DNA of 62,688 nt from JABMQB01 sp964408795 (GTDB taxonomy: Bacteria; Bacteroidota; Bacteroidia; Bacteroidales; Prolixibacteraceae). Position numbers and translations under genes: made by a program. Numbering within the stretch: position 1 is the stretch's first letter; each line of letters begins with the position of its first letter. Below are positions 33,735 to 42,651 of the stretch, in pieces. The notes beneath the pieces are model-generated. The model was not told the origin of the DNA. It was given only the letters and a program-made list of their open reading frames with translations, and did not search any database. The stretch covers positions 1 through 62,688 of the forward strand of contig CAYPAW010000041.1 in assembly GCA_964408795.1 (NCBI GenBank), read 5' to 3'.

Positions 33735-34157
33735 TATATACCCTATTTAACTTAATATCAATTATAGGACAAGCGTATATATTTGATTATTCTGGAATAC
33801 TTTAGATTATACGTCCAGCTCTGCTGGTTTTGCATAAAATCAGATATATGGCTTGCAAAGTCATATATCGTAAAGGATTTTATGTAAAAGTTAATCTGTA
33901 GTTCCCCATGAACTGTTATCCCTATAATTCATATTAAGTCTGCGTTCGTTCCTCACTTGCCCTCACCAAACCGTTCGGGTAAAACTATATTTTACTGCTT
34001 CAGAATCGGCTAATCCTGTAAACCGGGTTAAAAAATATTTTTATGCGATTCTCAGGGACGTTAAATGATGCCATAAAATGGAATATATTTGATCAAATAG
34101 ATTGCTGGATACCTTGGATCGTTTGAGAAGGATGTATTCGGTTTGTTTCAGTGTAGT
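33735..34157. other. gene-free stretch with a long inverted repeat
   Basis: About 420 bp between the TPR gene and the convergent coiled-coil gene, without a credible ORF. It contains the dyad at 33834-33883 and otherwise no recognised motif. CGGGTTAA near 34027 resembles one end of the intergenic repeat but is not followed by the rest. Confidence 0.5.
33834..33883. repeat. interrupted inverted repeat
   Basis: ATAAAATC-A-GATATATG (33834-33850) is mirrored by CATATATC-N6-GATTTTAT (33862-33883). The two 8-bp arm pairs are perfect. Possible cruciform or the 3' structure of a convergent transcript. Confidence 0.5.
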
Positions 34158-35171
34158 TCAATTCATGGTTTGATTCTGAATATTCTGCCATTTTTCTTCC
34201 AGTTGTTTCAGGTCAGATTCCCGGTCTAAGATGATGGCTTTTTGTTCTTCCTGTTCCAGTTCGTTGGATACAATAGCGGAAAGGTCTCTTTTAATCCGGC
34301 TGTTTAATTTTTTGATTTTTGTCTTAAGCCGTTTATTCTGCCGGTTTAATTTTCGAATTTCCTTTTTTCTTTCTTTCAAAAGATCGTTCATATTTTCATA
34401 TTGAATGCTTTCCTTTTTATACCTCAGGGATTGTTTTTTTATTTCATTCAGATTCTCATTTACTCTGTCTATTTGTTTACGGTTCAAAAAAACAGTAGAT
34501 TCACATTTGTCAATCTCTGCTTCTGCTCTGGCAATCGACTGATGGTATCGTTCGTTTCTTGAGACCATATTACGTAGTACTACATTGCTTCTACGAAGTT
34601 GTCTATCAGCTTCATTTATTTGATTGTGCACAACTTCGGAATAGGCTTCAATGCCAAATTCAAAAATGTAATTTTTAATGGATAACCAGGTATCTTCGTC
34701 TGTATTTTCTTCCGATAAAAAAATGGAATCAGCATACTGAAAGAAGGTACTGATTCTGGTTCCGCCCTGGAAAGGTACCACGCGGGCATAAATGTTCAGG
34801 ATTTCCTGTGTAAGATGCTCATGTACAATGTTTTCAATAATTAATTCATTGTGTTCCCTTTTCATTTTCAATCGATTCCGTTTTTTTTTCAGTTCGGTAT
34901 CCGGAGAAACGGCATTGGCAATGGTTTTGTATGTGTTTTCAATCAACCTTCCGGCATGTTTTGTTAAGGTTTTGATAACCGGTCGGTCGTTGGCATATTT
35001 TTCCCAGACTTTCTCCGTAAGGGATACTTCGGCTTCCGGGATCAGAACCGTAAAAGCAGTTTGCATCCCCTGTGACATTTTTTTGTCTTCAATCACTACC
35101 TGTATTCTTTCCTGGCCTGAACCAATCAGGCAGAATCCAAAAAGCAGAAACAAAACAGAGTATGTTTTCAT
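34158..35171 (-). CDS. exported coiled-coil protein of unknown function
   Basis: A 337-residue protein with a signal peptide (about 1-20, cut near GSGQERI). Residues 20-190 are mixed and of no known family; 195-335 form long charged helices with heptad spacing (LKERKKEIRKLNRQNKRLKT and EQEEQKAIILDRESDLKQ), a likely parallel coiled coil. The central part (WLSIKNYIFEFGIEAY) could be the globular piece. No membrane anchor or catalytic motif is visible. The leader shares a block with the oxidoreductase gene at 20879. The TonB-C gene lies 295 bp upstream on the same strand. I do not recognise the family. Confidence 0.75.
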   Translation of the reverse strand: MKTYSVLFLLFGFCLIGSGQERIQVVIEDKKMSQGMQTAFTVLIPEAEVSLTEKVWEKYANDRPVIKTLTKHAGRLIENTYKTIANAVSPDTELKKKRNRLKMKREHNELIIENIVHEHLTQEILNIYARVVPFQGGTRISTFFQYADSIFLSEENTDEDTWLSIKNYIFEFGIEAYSEVVHNQINEADRQLRRSNVVLRNMVSRNERYHQSIARAEAEIDKCESTVFLNRKQIDRVNENLNEIKKQSLRYKKESIQYENMNDLLKERKKEIRKLNRQNKRLKTKIKKLNSRIKRDLSAIVSNELEQEEQKAIILDRESDLKQLEEKWQNIQNQTMN

Positions 35172-35466
35172 CTGTTTAAAATTTTATAATTGATCGTATT
35201 TTGGATTACACAATGCATCCAATCTTTTCCGGCCATTACCATCTGTCGGTTGGTATCGGATTGCCGGGTCATTCCTAAGGTAGTATAAATTTTACGAAAA
35301 GGAAAGAAGAACTGCATATTTCATTACGAAACGGGTCAATAAATAATTTCGATGCAGATCCACAGGGTATGTTTGTTTTGCATCCAGTATGTTTCCGGTT
35401 CGGAGGATCGGAGAATGAATCCGCCTTTTTGCGTCTGCTGATGCGAACGCAAAGAGAGAGATGGCT

Positions 35467-35898
35467 TTAGTCTTTTGATTGGGTGTGCAGGGTATAGGAA
35501 TAAACCGTGGGGTGTTCCGAAGGTTTTTGGGATTCCCCCCTCTCCTTTTTGTATGAATACGTGTAGGTAGTTTCTTTCTTCTCAGGTAATCGAAAGGATA
35601 TTTTAAACTTTTTCCGGGTTTTTATTTTGACTCCCCGGTTTTTTGCACCTCCGAATTTCATGAGGCTTACCACGCGCGTGGCTTCTTCATCGCAACCATA
35701 GCCGATTCCTTTTTCTACCCTGATATGCATTACCTCGCCTTTGTGCGTTATTTCAGCACTCACGTATACAATCCCCTCAATGTTATGCTTCAGGGCCTCC
35801 TGGGGATATTGTAAATGCTGCCTGATAAATTGTTTGATGGATTCCTTGCCCCCCGGATATTCGGGCAATTTTAGAAAGGTGACGGGTTTTGTTTGCAT
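35467..35898 (-). CDS. stand-alone TonB C-terminal-domain protein
   Basis: A 143-residue protein made of a TonB C-terminal domain: FLKLPEYPGGKESIKQFIRQ, then HLQYPQEALKHNIEGIVYVS, VEKGIGYGCDEEATRVV and the terminal strand KFKISFRL. This domain normally binds TonB boxes of outer-membrane receptors and follows an inner-membrane helix and a proline-rich linker. Here neither the helix nor the linker nor a signal peptide is present, and a polar tail of about 40 residues (KKETTYTYSYKKERGES part) ends it. It may be a cytoplasmic or non-classical domain protein. The open frame has no better upstream start. Confidence 0.82.
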   Translation of the reverse strand: MQTKPVTFLKLPEYPGGKESIKQFIRQHLQYPQEALKHNIEGIVYVSAEITHKGEVMHIRVEKGIGYGCDEEATRVVSLMKFGGAKNRGVKIKTRKKFKISFRLPEKKETTYTYSYKKERGESQKPSEHPTVYSYTLHTQSKD

Positions 35899-35934
35899 GG
35901 ATCAAAGGTAGCAAAATTGCATCGGATAACCGGA

Positions 35935-36405
35935 CTAAAGCTCCAGATTTCGCGTAATATAAGCAGAGTAATCTTTTACGATCGGCACATACTCATCATG
36001 AAATAAAGAGGAAGAGATCAGAAAATCAGCGGTTGACCGGTTTGAAGCCGTTGGGATGTTGTATAAAACGGAAATTCGCAACAGAGCTTTTACATCTACA
36101 TCGTGGGGCTGCGGTTGCATCGGGTCCCAGAAAAAAAACAGCATATCGACCTTTCCGTCCGAGATCATGGCTCCCAGTTGCTGATCTCCCCCTAACGGCC
36201 CCGATTTCAATACGGTTATGGAGGGAGGAATTTCATTGTTTTCCTTGCATTTTTCCCGGAGAAGCTCTTCAACCAGTTTCCCGGTAGTCCCTGTACATAC
36301 CAGACTGTGTGGAATCAGTTCTTTCCAGTTCCAGGATACCCATTCCAGCATATCCAATTTCCGGTTGTCGTGCGATACAATTCCTATGTTCTTTTTTCGT
36401 TTCAT
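35935..36405 (-). CDS. mgsA: methylglyoxal synthase
   Basis: The enzyme converts dihydroxyacetone phosphate to methylglyoxal and phosphate, a bypass of lower glycolysis when phosphate is short. The 156-residue protein has the family motifs: IGIVSHDNRK near residue 6, CTGTTGKL near 37 (phosphate binding), SGPLGGDQQLGA near 66 with the catalytic Asp, and DPMQPQPHDVDVKALLRI near 91, with the conserved Asp and His. I start at 36405 (MKRKKNIG) rather than 36441 because the extra 12 residues are not family-like. A -7 box lies 26 bp upstream. The gene is a single unit. Confidence 0.95.
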   Translation of the reverse strand: MKRKKNIGIVSHDNRKLDMLEWVSWNWKELIPHSLVCTGTTGKLVEELLREKCKENNEIPPSITVLKSGPLGGDQQLGAMISDGKVDMLFFFWDPMQPQPHDVDVKALLRISVLYNIPTASNRSTADFLISSSLFHDEYVPIVKDYSAYITRNLEL

Positions 36406-36430
36406 GGCTGTTTTCGTATGGTTTTCGGGG

Positions 36431-36438
36431 CAAAGATA
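36431..36438 (-). promoter_or_regulatory. probable -7 box for mgsA
   Basis: On the minus strand TATCTTTG matches TAnnTTTG, 26 bp before the chosen start at 36405. No TTG at the usual upstream distance. Confidence 0.45.
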
Positions 36439-36663
36439 CAAAAACCAAAAATCCCTATTGTATGGGATGTACCGTGAGGGCTAAGAATTAATAATTTGAT
36501 GAAATGGGTTCCATCGCGATTTCCATTTTTTCAGAACGTTAGAGGTACAGGGAATGGTCGGATGTACTCCTCTCCTGCCAGACAGAATCCCGATTCAAAA
36601 CGGGATTAGGGATTTGTATAATCAGGTGAGGAGAATGCCGGGAAAAACAGCCATCATTGTGAA

Positions 36664-37173
36664 TTATGCGATGAAATGCTTTTTTATGTCAGCCACCCAT
36701 TTTTTCACTCTTTCGGTGGTCATCCGTGGCTGGTTTTCCTGATCAATCACCAGACCGAGGAACCTTCCGTTATCCAGGGCAGCAGATGATTCGAACGTAT
36801 AGTCGTCTGTGGAAGTACTGCCTATGATTTTTCCTCCGCGGTCTGCTATATGTTTTGCCATAATGCCGATGCCATCGGCGAAATTTTCCGGGTATCCCTT
36901 TTGATCGCCGAGCCCGAACAAAGCAAAGGTTTTACCGTTTAAACTCATCTCTTCCAGGGCAGGAATCCATTCATCCCAATAGTGAGGTAACTCCCCGTCG
37001 AACCACGTGGGCACTCCCAGAATATACATATCATAAGATAAAAACTCTTCTTCCGTTAAGGCATCGGCATTTATTTTTGTAATTTCTCCTTCGGAGAATT
37101 CACTGGCTATTTTCTCAGCAATCCGCCTGGTTTTATTGGATTTAAAACTAAAAATCAATGCTGTTTTCTTCAT
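36664..37173 (-). CDS. flavodoxin
   Basis: A 169-residue FMN-binding electron carrier. The phosphate loop near residue 9 reads FSFKSNKTRRIAEKIA (the usual T/S-x-T-G-x-T pattern is loosened to SNKT), the hydrophobic strand YDMYILGVPTWFDGELP near 50 gives the FMN-ring Trp, and FALFGLGDQKGYPENF near 85 is the long-chain flavodoxin motif. The internal loop near 125-140 marks the long-chain type. I start at 37173 (MKKTALIFSF). It follows the E1 gene with a 35-bp gap in transcription order E2-E1-flavodoxin, so it may be co-transcribed. Confidence 0.93.
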   Translation of the reverse strand: MKKTALIFSFKSNKTRRIAEKIASEFSEGEITKINADALTEEEFLSYDMYILGVPTWFDGELPHYWDEWIPALEEMSLNGKTFALFGLGDQKGYPENFADGIGIMAKHIADRGGKIIGSTSTDDYTFESSAALDNGRFLGLVIDQENQPRMTTERVKKWVADIKKHFIA

Positions 37174-37208
37174 GCGATTCAGATTATTCATTTTTACAGT
37201 TCTTTCAT

Positions 37209-39260
37209 TCAGTAAGAGCGAATTTTATGTATGGCTTGCAGGATCTTTTCGGTATTAGGCAGGATGGCCTGTTCCAGGTTTTTATGGAATCCAACCGGGG
37301 TAAAAGTTGCTCCCACTCTGTAGACCGGTCCGTCAAGATATTCAAATGCTTCTTCCATGATCAGGGAAACCAGTTCGCCTCCGAATCCTCCGAACACTTT
37401 GTCTTCATGGACCACCAGTGCTTTGTTTGTCTTTTTTACGGAATGGATTATCGTTTCTTTATCGAGGGGAATCAACGACCGAAGGTCTACCACTTCGATA
37501 TCGTACCCCTCTTCTTTGGCTAGGATCTCTGCTGCTTCGAGGCACATAGGAATTGTATTGCCATAGGTTACGATTGTAAGATCATTTCCTTCTCTTCGGA
37601 TCCGGGCTTTTCCGAACGGAACCTCAAAATCATCCGGAACAACGGTTGCAGCGAGAGGATTCTGGTACAAGGCTTTTGGTTCCAGAAAGAGGGTCAATCC
37701 TTTTGAACGCATGGAAGTACGCAACAGGCCGGCTGCATCGTCGGCAAAGGAAGGATAGACAATCCTGACTCCCGGCAACGAGGCCAGGGCCCCTTCAATG
37801 GTCTGTGAATGGTACAATCCACCTCCTATGTAACCTCCGGATGCCAAACGAATGGTTATATTGGGCGCAAATTTTCCGTTTGAACGCCAGTAATCATGGC
37901 TGGAATCTACATACTGTTCCATGGCCGGCCAGAAGTAATCGGCAAATTCTGCTCCCTCCACAACGATTCTGATTTTTTCATTGTACCGGGACATTCCGTT
38001 GGCCGTTCCCAGAATAAAATCTTCCGCTATCGGGGCGTTAAAGACCCGTTTCGGGCCAAACTCCTGCTGCATGCCCTTGGATACATTGAATATTCCTCCT
38101 TTGTCTTTATTGGCCATATCCTGGCCCCAGATAAAGGTATCGGGATTGTATCTGAATTCAGCTTTCAGTGTTTCGTTTAAGGCAGTGATGTATTTTTTCT
38201 TTTCTCCTTTTTCGGAATGAATGCCCTCTTTGTATTTTTGGGGTTTATAGGGTTCGGGAAAAACAAAATCATGCACCGACCGGCTATCCGGTTCCGGAGC
38301 CTTTAATGCCGCTTTGTGGGCTTTCTTAAGTTCTGCTTTTGCTTCCTCCTCAATGGCTGTAACTTCTTTTTCACTCAATCGTTTGTAGCGTATCAGCAAT
38401 CTCCGGAATTTCGTCAGGGGATCATACTCCTTCACGTAGTTTCTTTCGGCATCGCTCCGGTAAAGCAGATGGTCATCTGAGTTGGAGTGCGATTGAATCC
38501 TCACACAGTTGGCCTGAACGATCACCGGCATCTGCTCCTCAAGAGCCAATCGTTTGGCTTCTGTCATGGCATTCAGGGAGTCAAAGACATCCTTTCCGTT
38601 GCAATGAATGATCCGCAGGTTTTTGAATCCGGAGAAGTTATTGGCCACTTTGCGTGTTGCGGTTTGGTCTTTTTTGGGTACACTGATCCCATAGCCGTTA
38701 TCCTGGATGACAAAAATAACGGGCAGCTTTTCTTTGGATGCACCGTTGATTGCCTCATAAACGAATCCTTCGCTAACGGCTGATTCTCCCGTGCTGCTGA
38801 TGGCTACTGCTTTCTGATTGTAGTATTTGATGGCTCTTGCCACCCCGGTAGCATGAAGGGTATGGTTTCCTGTCAGCGAAGAGACGTTGTGTATATTCCA
38901 TTCGGGTTTGGCAAAATGGTTCGACATATGCCTTCCTCCGCTTGCAGGATCTGTAGCCCGTGAAATGCCGTTGAGAAGGATCTCTTCGGAGGTTAATCCA
39001 CACGATAGAGCCGTTAGCAGGTCTCTGTAATAAAGAAAAATATGGTCCTTTTTCTTTTCGAAAACCTGACCGATGGCCAATTGGATTCCATCATGGCCGG
39101 CATGGGGCGCATGATAGGACCATCCGATAGCCTGTTTCAGGTAATTGGGCGCTTTCTCGTCAATGGCACGTCCCAGGGCCATCAAACGGTACCATTTTGC
39201 AAGCTCTTCCTTTGAAGAGGTCTTTATGGTATGTTTCTTCGGTACTGTATGCTGATTCAT
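37209..39260 (-). CDS. 2-oxo-acid dehydrogenase E1, fused alpha and beta subunits (branched-chain type)
   Basis: A thiamine-diphosphate enzyme that decarboxylates branched-chain or related 2-oxo acids. The 683-residue chain joins alpha (about 15-330) and beta (about 345-683). In alpha, the TPP/Mg region reads STGESAVSEGFVYEAINGAS and NGYGISVP; the usual GDG of the motif is GES here. In beta, PIAEDFILGTANGMSRY, GEFADY-type VVEGAEFADYFWPA and LRSLIPLDKETI are conserved. Fusion in this order is known from Bacteroidota. The E2 gene lies 11 bp upstream and the flavodoxin downstream on the same strand; E3 is not in the window. Confidence 0.95.
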   Translation of the reverse strand: MNQHTVPKKHTIKTSSKEELAKWYRLMALGRAIDEKAPNYLKQAIGWSYHAPHAGHDGIQLAIGQVFEKKKDHIFLYYRDLLTALSCGLTSEEILLNGISRATDPASGGRHMSNHFAKPEWNIHNVSSLTGNHTLHATGVARAIKYYNQKAVAISSTGESAVSEGFVYEAINGASKEKLPVIFVIQDNGYGISVPKKDQTATRKVANNFSGFKNLRIIHCNGKDVFDSLNAMTEAKRLALEEQMPVIVQANCVRIQSHSNSDDHLLYRSDAERNYVKEYDPLTKFRRLLIRYKRLSEKEVTAIEEEAKAELKKAHKAALKAPEPDSRSVHDFVFPEPYKPQKYKEGIHSEKGEKKKYITALNETLKAEFRYNPDTFIWGQDMANKDKGGIFNVSKGMQQEFGPKRVFNAPIAEDFILGTANGMSRYNEKIRIVVEGAEFADYFWPAMEQYVDSSHDYWRSNGKFAPNITIRLASGGYIGGGLYHSQTIEGALASLPGVRIVYPSFADDAAGLLRTSMRSKGLTLFLEPKALYQNPLAATVVPDDFEVPFGKARIRREGNDLTIVTYGNTIPMCLEAAEILAKEEGYDIEVVDLRSLIPLDKETIIHSVKKTNKALVVHEDKVFGGFGGELVSLIMEEAFEYLDGPVYRVGATFTPVGFHKNLEQAILPNTEKILQAIHKIRSY

Positions 39261-39271
39261 TGCGGTTTAAT

Positions 39272-40582
39272 TTATACGTTTCGTTCAAGGTCTGTCTGTT
39301 CGAGGAGATCGGCAATCCGCCTCAGAAATGCACCTCCCAGAGCACCATCAATGATCCGGTGGTCGTACGATAGCGAAAGGAACATTTTATGCCTGATTGC
39401 GATCACATCTCCTGTGGGAGTTTCCATTACAGCCGGTTTTTTTTCTATGCTTCCGGTGGCTAAAATGGCTACCTGAGGCTGGTTGATTATCGGTGTTCCG
39501 ATCAAATTTTTAAAGGTTCCGAAATTGGTAATCGTAAAGGTTCCTCCCTGAATTTCGTCCGGAGTAAGTTTATTGTTTCGTGCTGCTTCAGCCAAACGGT
39601 TCAGCTCCCGGGTAATCCCCAGGAGGTTTTTCTGCTCGGTATTGCGAATGACAGGAACAATCAGGTTCTTATCCGGTTTTGCCACGGCGATACCCATGTT
39701 AATGTCTTTCTTCACAATGATCCTGTCTCCGTCGACCGAAGCGTTCAGAAGAGGAAATTCCGTGAGCGCCTGCGAAACAGCTTCCGTGAAAAGATGCATG
39801 TAGGTTAGCTTCTCGTGGTATTTCTCCTGGAAAATGTTTTTATTCTTTTCCAGCCACATTACCAGGTGGGTTACATCGGCTTCTACAACCGAAGTTACGT
39901 GGGGTGATACCTGTTTGGATCGAACCATATGACTGGCAATCAATTTCCGGACCCTGTCCATTTCAATAATCTGATCAGAGGCTCCTGCTTGTACGGATGG
40001 ATGCCCGGGTTCAGGGGTCTTGGACGTTGTAGTCACTTGTTCTGATGTTGGTTTTGTCCTTTTCTCCAGGTATGCAAGGATGTCTTTTTTTTGAACCCTC
40101 CCATTGGTACCGGAGCCTGTCAGGGATTCTAGTTCTTCGAAGGATATCTTTTCCTTGCGGGCAATATTTCGTACCAGGGGAGAATAGAAACGTTCTGATT
40201 TGATCCTTTCCGTGGTATCGGTTATTTCATTGTCCGACGGTGTTTCGGTACCTGCTCTTTCCCGGGAATCTGGTTTCTGAACCTCGGGTTCTGTTGGCTC
40301 ATCCTGGGGATTCTTCGCTTTCTGTGCCTCTGAATCCTCACCCTCGGTTTGAATGATTGCTAGCAATTCACCAACCGGTAGATTGGCGCCTTCCGGCTGA
40401 AGAATTTTTGCGATTACTCCATCTACCGGAGAGGGAATTTCTGAATCTACTTTATCGGTTGCTACTTCAAAAAGATGATCATCTTCTTCTACCCTGTCTC
40501 CCTCTTTGACAAACCATCGGGTCAGGGTCGCTTCCTGGATGCTTTCCCCCAGTTTGGGCATCACTATTTTAAATTCTGACAT
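39272..40582 (-). CDS. 2-oxo-acid dehydrogenase E2 (dihydrolipoyl acyltransferase)
   Basis: The core subunit that carries acyl groups on lipoate and transfers them to CoA. The 436-residue protein has one lipoyl domain (lipoyl Lys44 in ATDKVDSEI), a flexible Glu/Pro-rich linker (about 85-135), an E3-binding domain near 145-185 (SPLVRNIARKEKI, NGRVQKKDILAYL) and the catalytic domain from about 205 with SYDHRIIDGALGG near the C-terminus (catalytic His and Asp). I start at 40582 (MSEFKIVMPKLGE); the open frame to 40750 would include repeat copy B and is not coding. The E1 gene follows after 11 bp. A dyad AACAAA-TT-TTTGTT at 40609-40622 lies in its leader. Confidence 0.96.
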   Translation of the reverse strand: MSEFKIVMPKLGESIQEATLTRWFVKEGDRVEEDDHLFEVATDKVDSEIPSPVDGVIAKILQPEGANLPVGELLAIIQTEGEDSEAQKAKNPQDEPTEPEVQKPDSRERAGTETPSDNEITDTTERIKSERFYSPLVRNIARKEKISFEELESLTGSGTNGRVQKKDILAYLEKRTKPTSEQVTTTSKTPEPGHPSVQAGASDQIIEMDRVRKLIASHMVRSKQVSPHVTSVVEADVTHLVMWLEKNKNIFQEKYHEKLTYMHLFTEAVSQALTEFPLLNASVDGDRIIVKKDINMGIAVAKPDKNLIVPVIRNTEQKNLLGITRELNRLAEAARNNKLTPDEIQGGTFTITNFGTFKNLIGTPIINQPQVAILATGSIEKKPAVMETPTGDVIAIRHKMFLSLSYDHRIIDGALGGAFLRRIADLLEQTDLERNV

Positions 40583-40680
40583 GGGAATTCTTTCCTTATT
40601 TGGTTTAAAACAAATTTTTGTTAAAATAACAGGAATTTTACAGGAAATGTTCACCTGTTTTGTTTTCCCTGATTTCTTTG

Positions 40681-40778
40681 TTAACCCGAATAACACATGA
40701 ATTATTCCTGTCTCCGACAGCGATGAAGATTTAGCAAGACTTTCTTCCAACGTTTCACTTCATCTAAGTCGGGGTTAA
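40681..40778 (+). repeat. modular intergenic repeat, copy B (module 1 only)
   Basis: 98 bp from TTAACCCGAATAACAC to GTCGGGGTTAA, i.e. only the first module; module 2 is absent. The palindrome is degraded (AATAACACATGAATTATT). The ends TTAACCCGA and TCGGGGTTAA are inverted repeats with one extra G. It is intergenic, between pyrD and the E2 gene (both minus). Confidence 0.88.
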
Positions 40779-40857
40779 AAAGAACCCCTGAATTTCAAGG
40801 ATGAATCAAGCGTGAGGATGAAAAGGAAACACTCTTTCCGGGGCAACCGGTACAAGT

Positions 40858-41769
40858 TTACATTTGTAAACCACCGGTCAGGGTGCGTACACTGGATAAT
40901 CCATGACGGGTGAGGTAATTTTTGATACCGTCCATTATTTTCAGGGGGGCGAATGGATCGATAAAAAGTGCTGTTCCTACCTGTATGGCAGAAGCTCCGG
41001 CGAGCAAAAATTCAATGGCATCGGAAGCGTTTCTGATTCCTCCCATGCCAATGACCGGTATTTTTACGGCTTTAGCAACCTGCCAGGTCATTCGCAAAGC
41101 AACGGGTTTAATGGCCGGACCGGAAAGGCCTCCGGTGTAGGTGGAAAGCAGAGGAATTCTTTTTTCGGCATCGATTGCCATTCCCAGCAGGGTATTTATC
41201 AGGGATACGCTGTCAGCTCCCTGGTCTTCCACGGCTTTGGCAATTTCAGCCATATCGGTTACATTGGGAGACAATTTCACAATCAGGGTTTTAGACGTTG
41301 CCTTTCTCACGGCATGGGTTATGGATCCGGCTCCTTCGGGAGTTACACCAAAGGCCATTCCCCCCTTTTTTACATTGGGACAGGATATATTCAATTCGAT
41401 AGCAGCAATTTTTTCCAGTGCATTGATCTTTTCTGTCACTTCCACATACTCTTCCAGGGTTGATCCATTCACATTTGCAATCAAAGCCGTATCATAATCC
41501 CTGATTCGCGGGTATATATTTTGGATAAAATCGTCCACTCCCTTGTTTTGTAATCCTACAGTGTTCAGCATCCCAGAGGCGGTCTCTGCCATACGGGGGT
41601 ACGGGTTTCCATCGCGGTTTTTGGATGTTATTCCTTTGAGTACCATTCCTCCCAGTTTCGCAACATCGTAAAAATCGACCAATTCTTCTCCATAACCACA
41701 GGTTCCTGAGGCGGTCATGACCGGATTTTTTAATTTCAGGTTATGGATTGTAACGCGTAAGTCTACCAT
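40858..41769 (-). CDS. pyrD: dihydroorotate dehydrogenase, class 1B catalytic subunit
   Basis: The FMN enzyme that oxidises dihydroorotate to orotate in pyrimidine synthesis. The 303-residue protein starts MVDLRVTIHN and holds MTASGTCGYGEE near 19, the catalytic-Cys loop ELNISCPNVKKGG near 128 (Cys is used in class 1), VKLSPNVTDM near 165, and the FMN phosphate site VIGMGGIRNASDAIEFLLAGASA near 238. Class 1B enzymes work as a heterotetramer with PyrK, whose gene overlaps this one by 7 bp upstream. So electrons go to NAD. Confidence 0.97.
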   Translation of the reverse strand: MVDLRVTIHNLKLKNPVMTASGTCGYGEELVDFYDVAKLGGMVLKGITSKNRDGNPYPRMAETASGMLNTVGLQNKGVDDFIQNIYPRIRDYDTALIANVNGSTLEEYVEVTEKINALEKIAAIELNISCPNVKKGGMAFGVTPEGAGSITHAVRKATSKTLIVKLSPNVTDMAEIAKAVEDQGADSVSLINTLLGMAIDAEKRIPLLSTYTGGLSGPAIKPVALRMTWQVAKAVKIPVIGMGGIRNASDAIEFLLAGASAIQVGTALFIDPFAPLKIMDGIKNYLTRHGLSSVRTLTGGLQM

Positions 41770-42536
41770 TTCAGCAGATTGATATTAAAAACAGGACCTT
41801 CGGTACATACCCGGAGGTTACCTTTGGTTGTTGGTTCAATACAGCACAGGCAAGTTCCATATCCACAAGCCATTAAATTCTCCAGAGAAACTTCACAAAA
41901 TACCTTTTTTTTCTTTGCAGCAAGCCCGACTGCTTTCATCATTTCGATCGGACCGCATGCGTACACCTTGTCAAATTCTGCCAGGTTGTTGCTGATAAGA
42001 GGGTGTTCGGTGACCCTTCCTTTAACGCCTTTGGATCCATCTTCCGTCGTGCTATGGATTCTTCCATATTTCAGGTAATTCTTCCAATCCATGGTATCTT
42101 CAGCACTGCGGAATCCCAGAAGAATATCTGTCTGATCCGCCGGGAGCCCGGATGATTTTGCCAAAAATAAAACCGGAGCAATGCCACTGCCTCCACCAAC
42201 CAAAAGGATGCGGTCGTTTTTTCCGGGCAGGGTAAATCCTTTTCCGAGTGGATAGATCAGACTGATCTTTTCAGCGGGTTTTGCCTGAGAGAGCTGGAGG
42301 GATCCTTGTCCCAAAATCTTGACGATCAGACTCAGAGTCTGCTGTTTGTAATCTACATCAAAAACAGAAAAAGGACGACGCAGAAATACTTTGTCCGTGT
42401 GGTTGATCCGGACATTTACAAATTGACCCGGTTGAATCTCGGGCAAGGGAACAGGCGATTGCAGCCGTAAAAAATGAAGTGTGTTATTGAATCGCTGATT
42501 CTCCAGAACCCGAAAGTCGTCAACTGCTTTTTTCAC
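41763..42536 (-). CDS. pyrK: dihydroorotate dehydrogenase electron-transfer subunit
   Basis: The FAD and [2Fe-2S] partner of class 1B PyrD that passes electrons to NAD. The 257-residue protein has the FAD site RRPFSVFDVD near residue 53, an NAD site LVGGGSGIAPVLFLAK near 112, KVYACGPIEMM near 188 and the iron-sulfur cysteines MACGYGTCLCC near 222-232 with a last Cys in LRVCTEGP. Its stop overlaps the pyrD start by 7 bp, indicating translational coupling. The XRE regulator gene is upstream on the same strand with a gap of 115 bp. Confidence 0.96.
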   Translation of the reverse strand: MKKAVDDFRVLENQRFNNTLHFLRLQSPVPLPEIQPGQFVNVRINHTDKVFLRRPFSVFDVDYKQQTLSLIVKILGQGSLQLSQAKPAEKISLIYPLGKGFTLPGKNDRILLVGGGSGIAPVLFLAKSSGLPADQTDILLGFRSAEDTMDWKNYLKYGRIHSTTEDGSKGVKGRVTEHPLISNNLAEFDKVYACGPIEMMKAVGLAAKKKKVFCEVSLENLMACGYGTCLCCIEPTTKGNLRVCTEGPVFNINLLKW

Positions 42537-42651
42537 TCACTAAATATTAGATTACAGGCGTTTGTTTTCTTGGGTACGAAGATACATAATATTTCAGGAT
42601 AAGCTACATACAGGTCAAAATCGATGCCCTGAGTTGGAGCCAAAAAATAGC

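Noticed and set aside
35428..35453. TTTGCGT / ACGCAAA hairpin as a terminator after the TonB-C gene
   Set aside because: In the direction of that transcript the T-run precedes the stem rather than following it, so it does not fit a terminator. Only a short dyad.
36586..36607. AATCCCG / CGGGATT hairpin as a terminator after mgsA or the flavodoxin gene
   Set aside because: It lies upstream of mgsA's neighbour without a T-run on either side. Kept only as a possible broken relative of the 51732 palindrome.
40583..40750. N-terminal extension of the E2 frame by 56 codons
   Set aside because: This part covers repeat copy B and lacks lipoyl-domain features; the standard E2 start MSEFKIVMPKLGE is at 40582.
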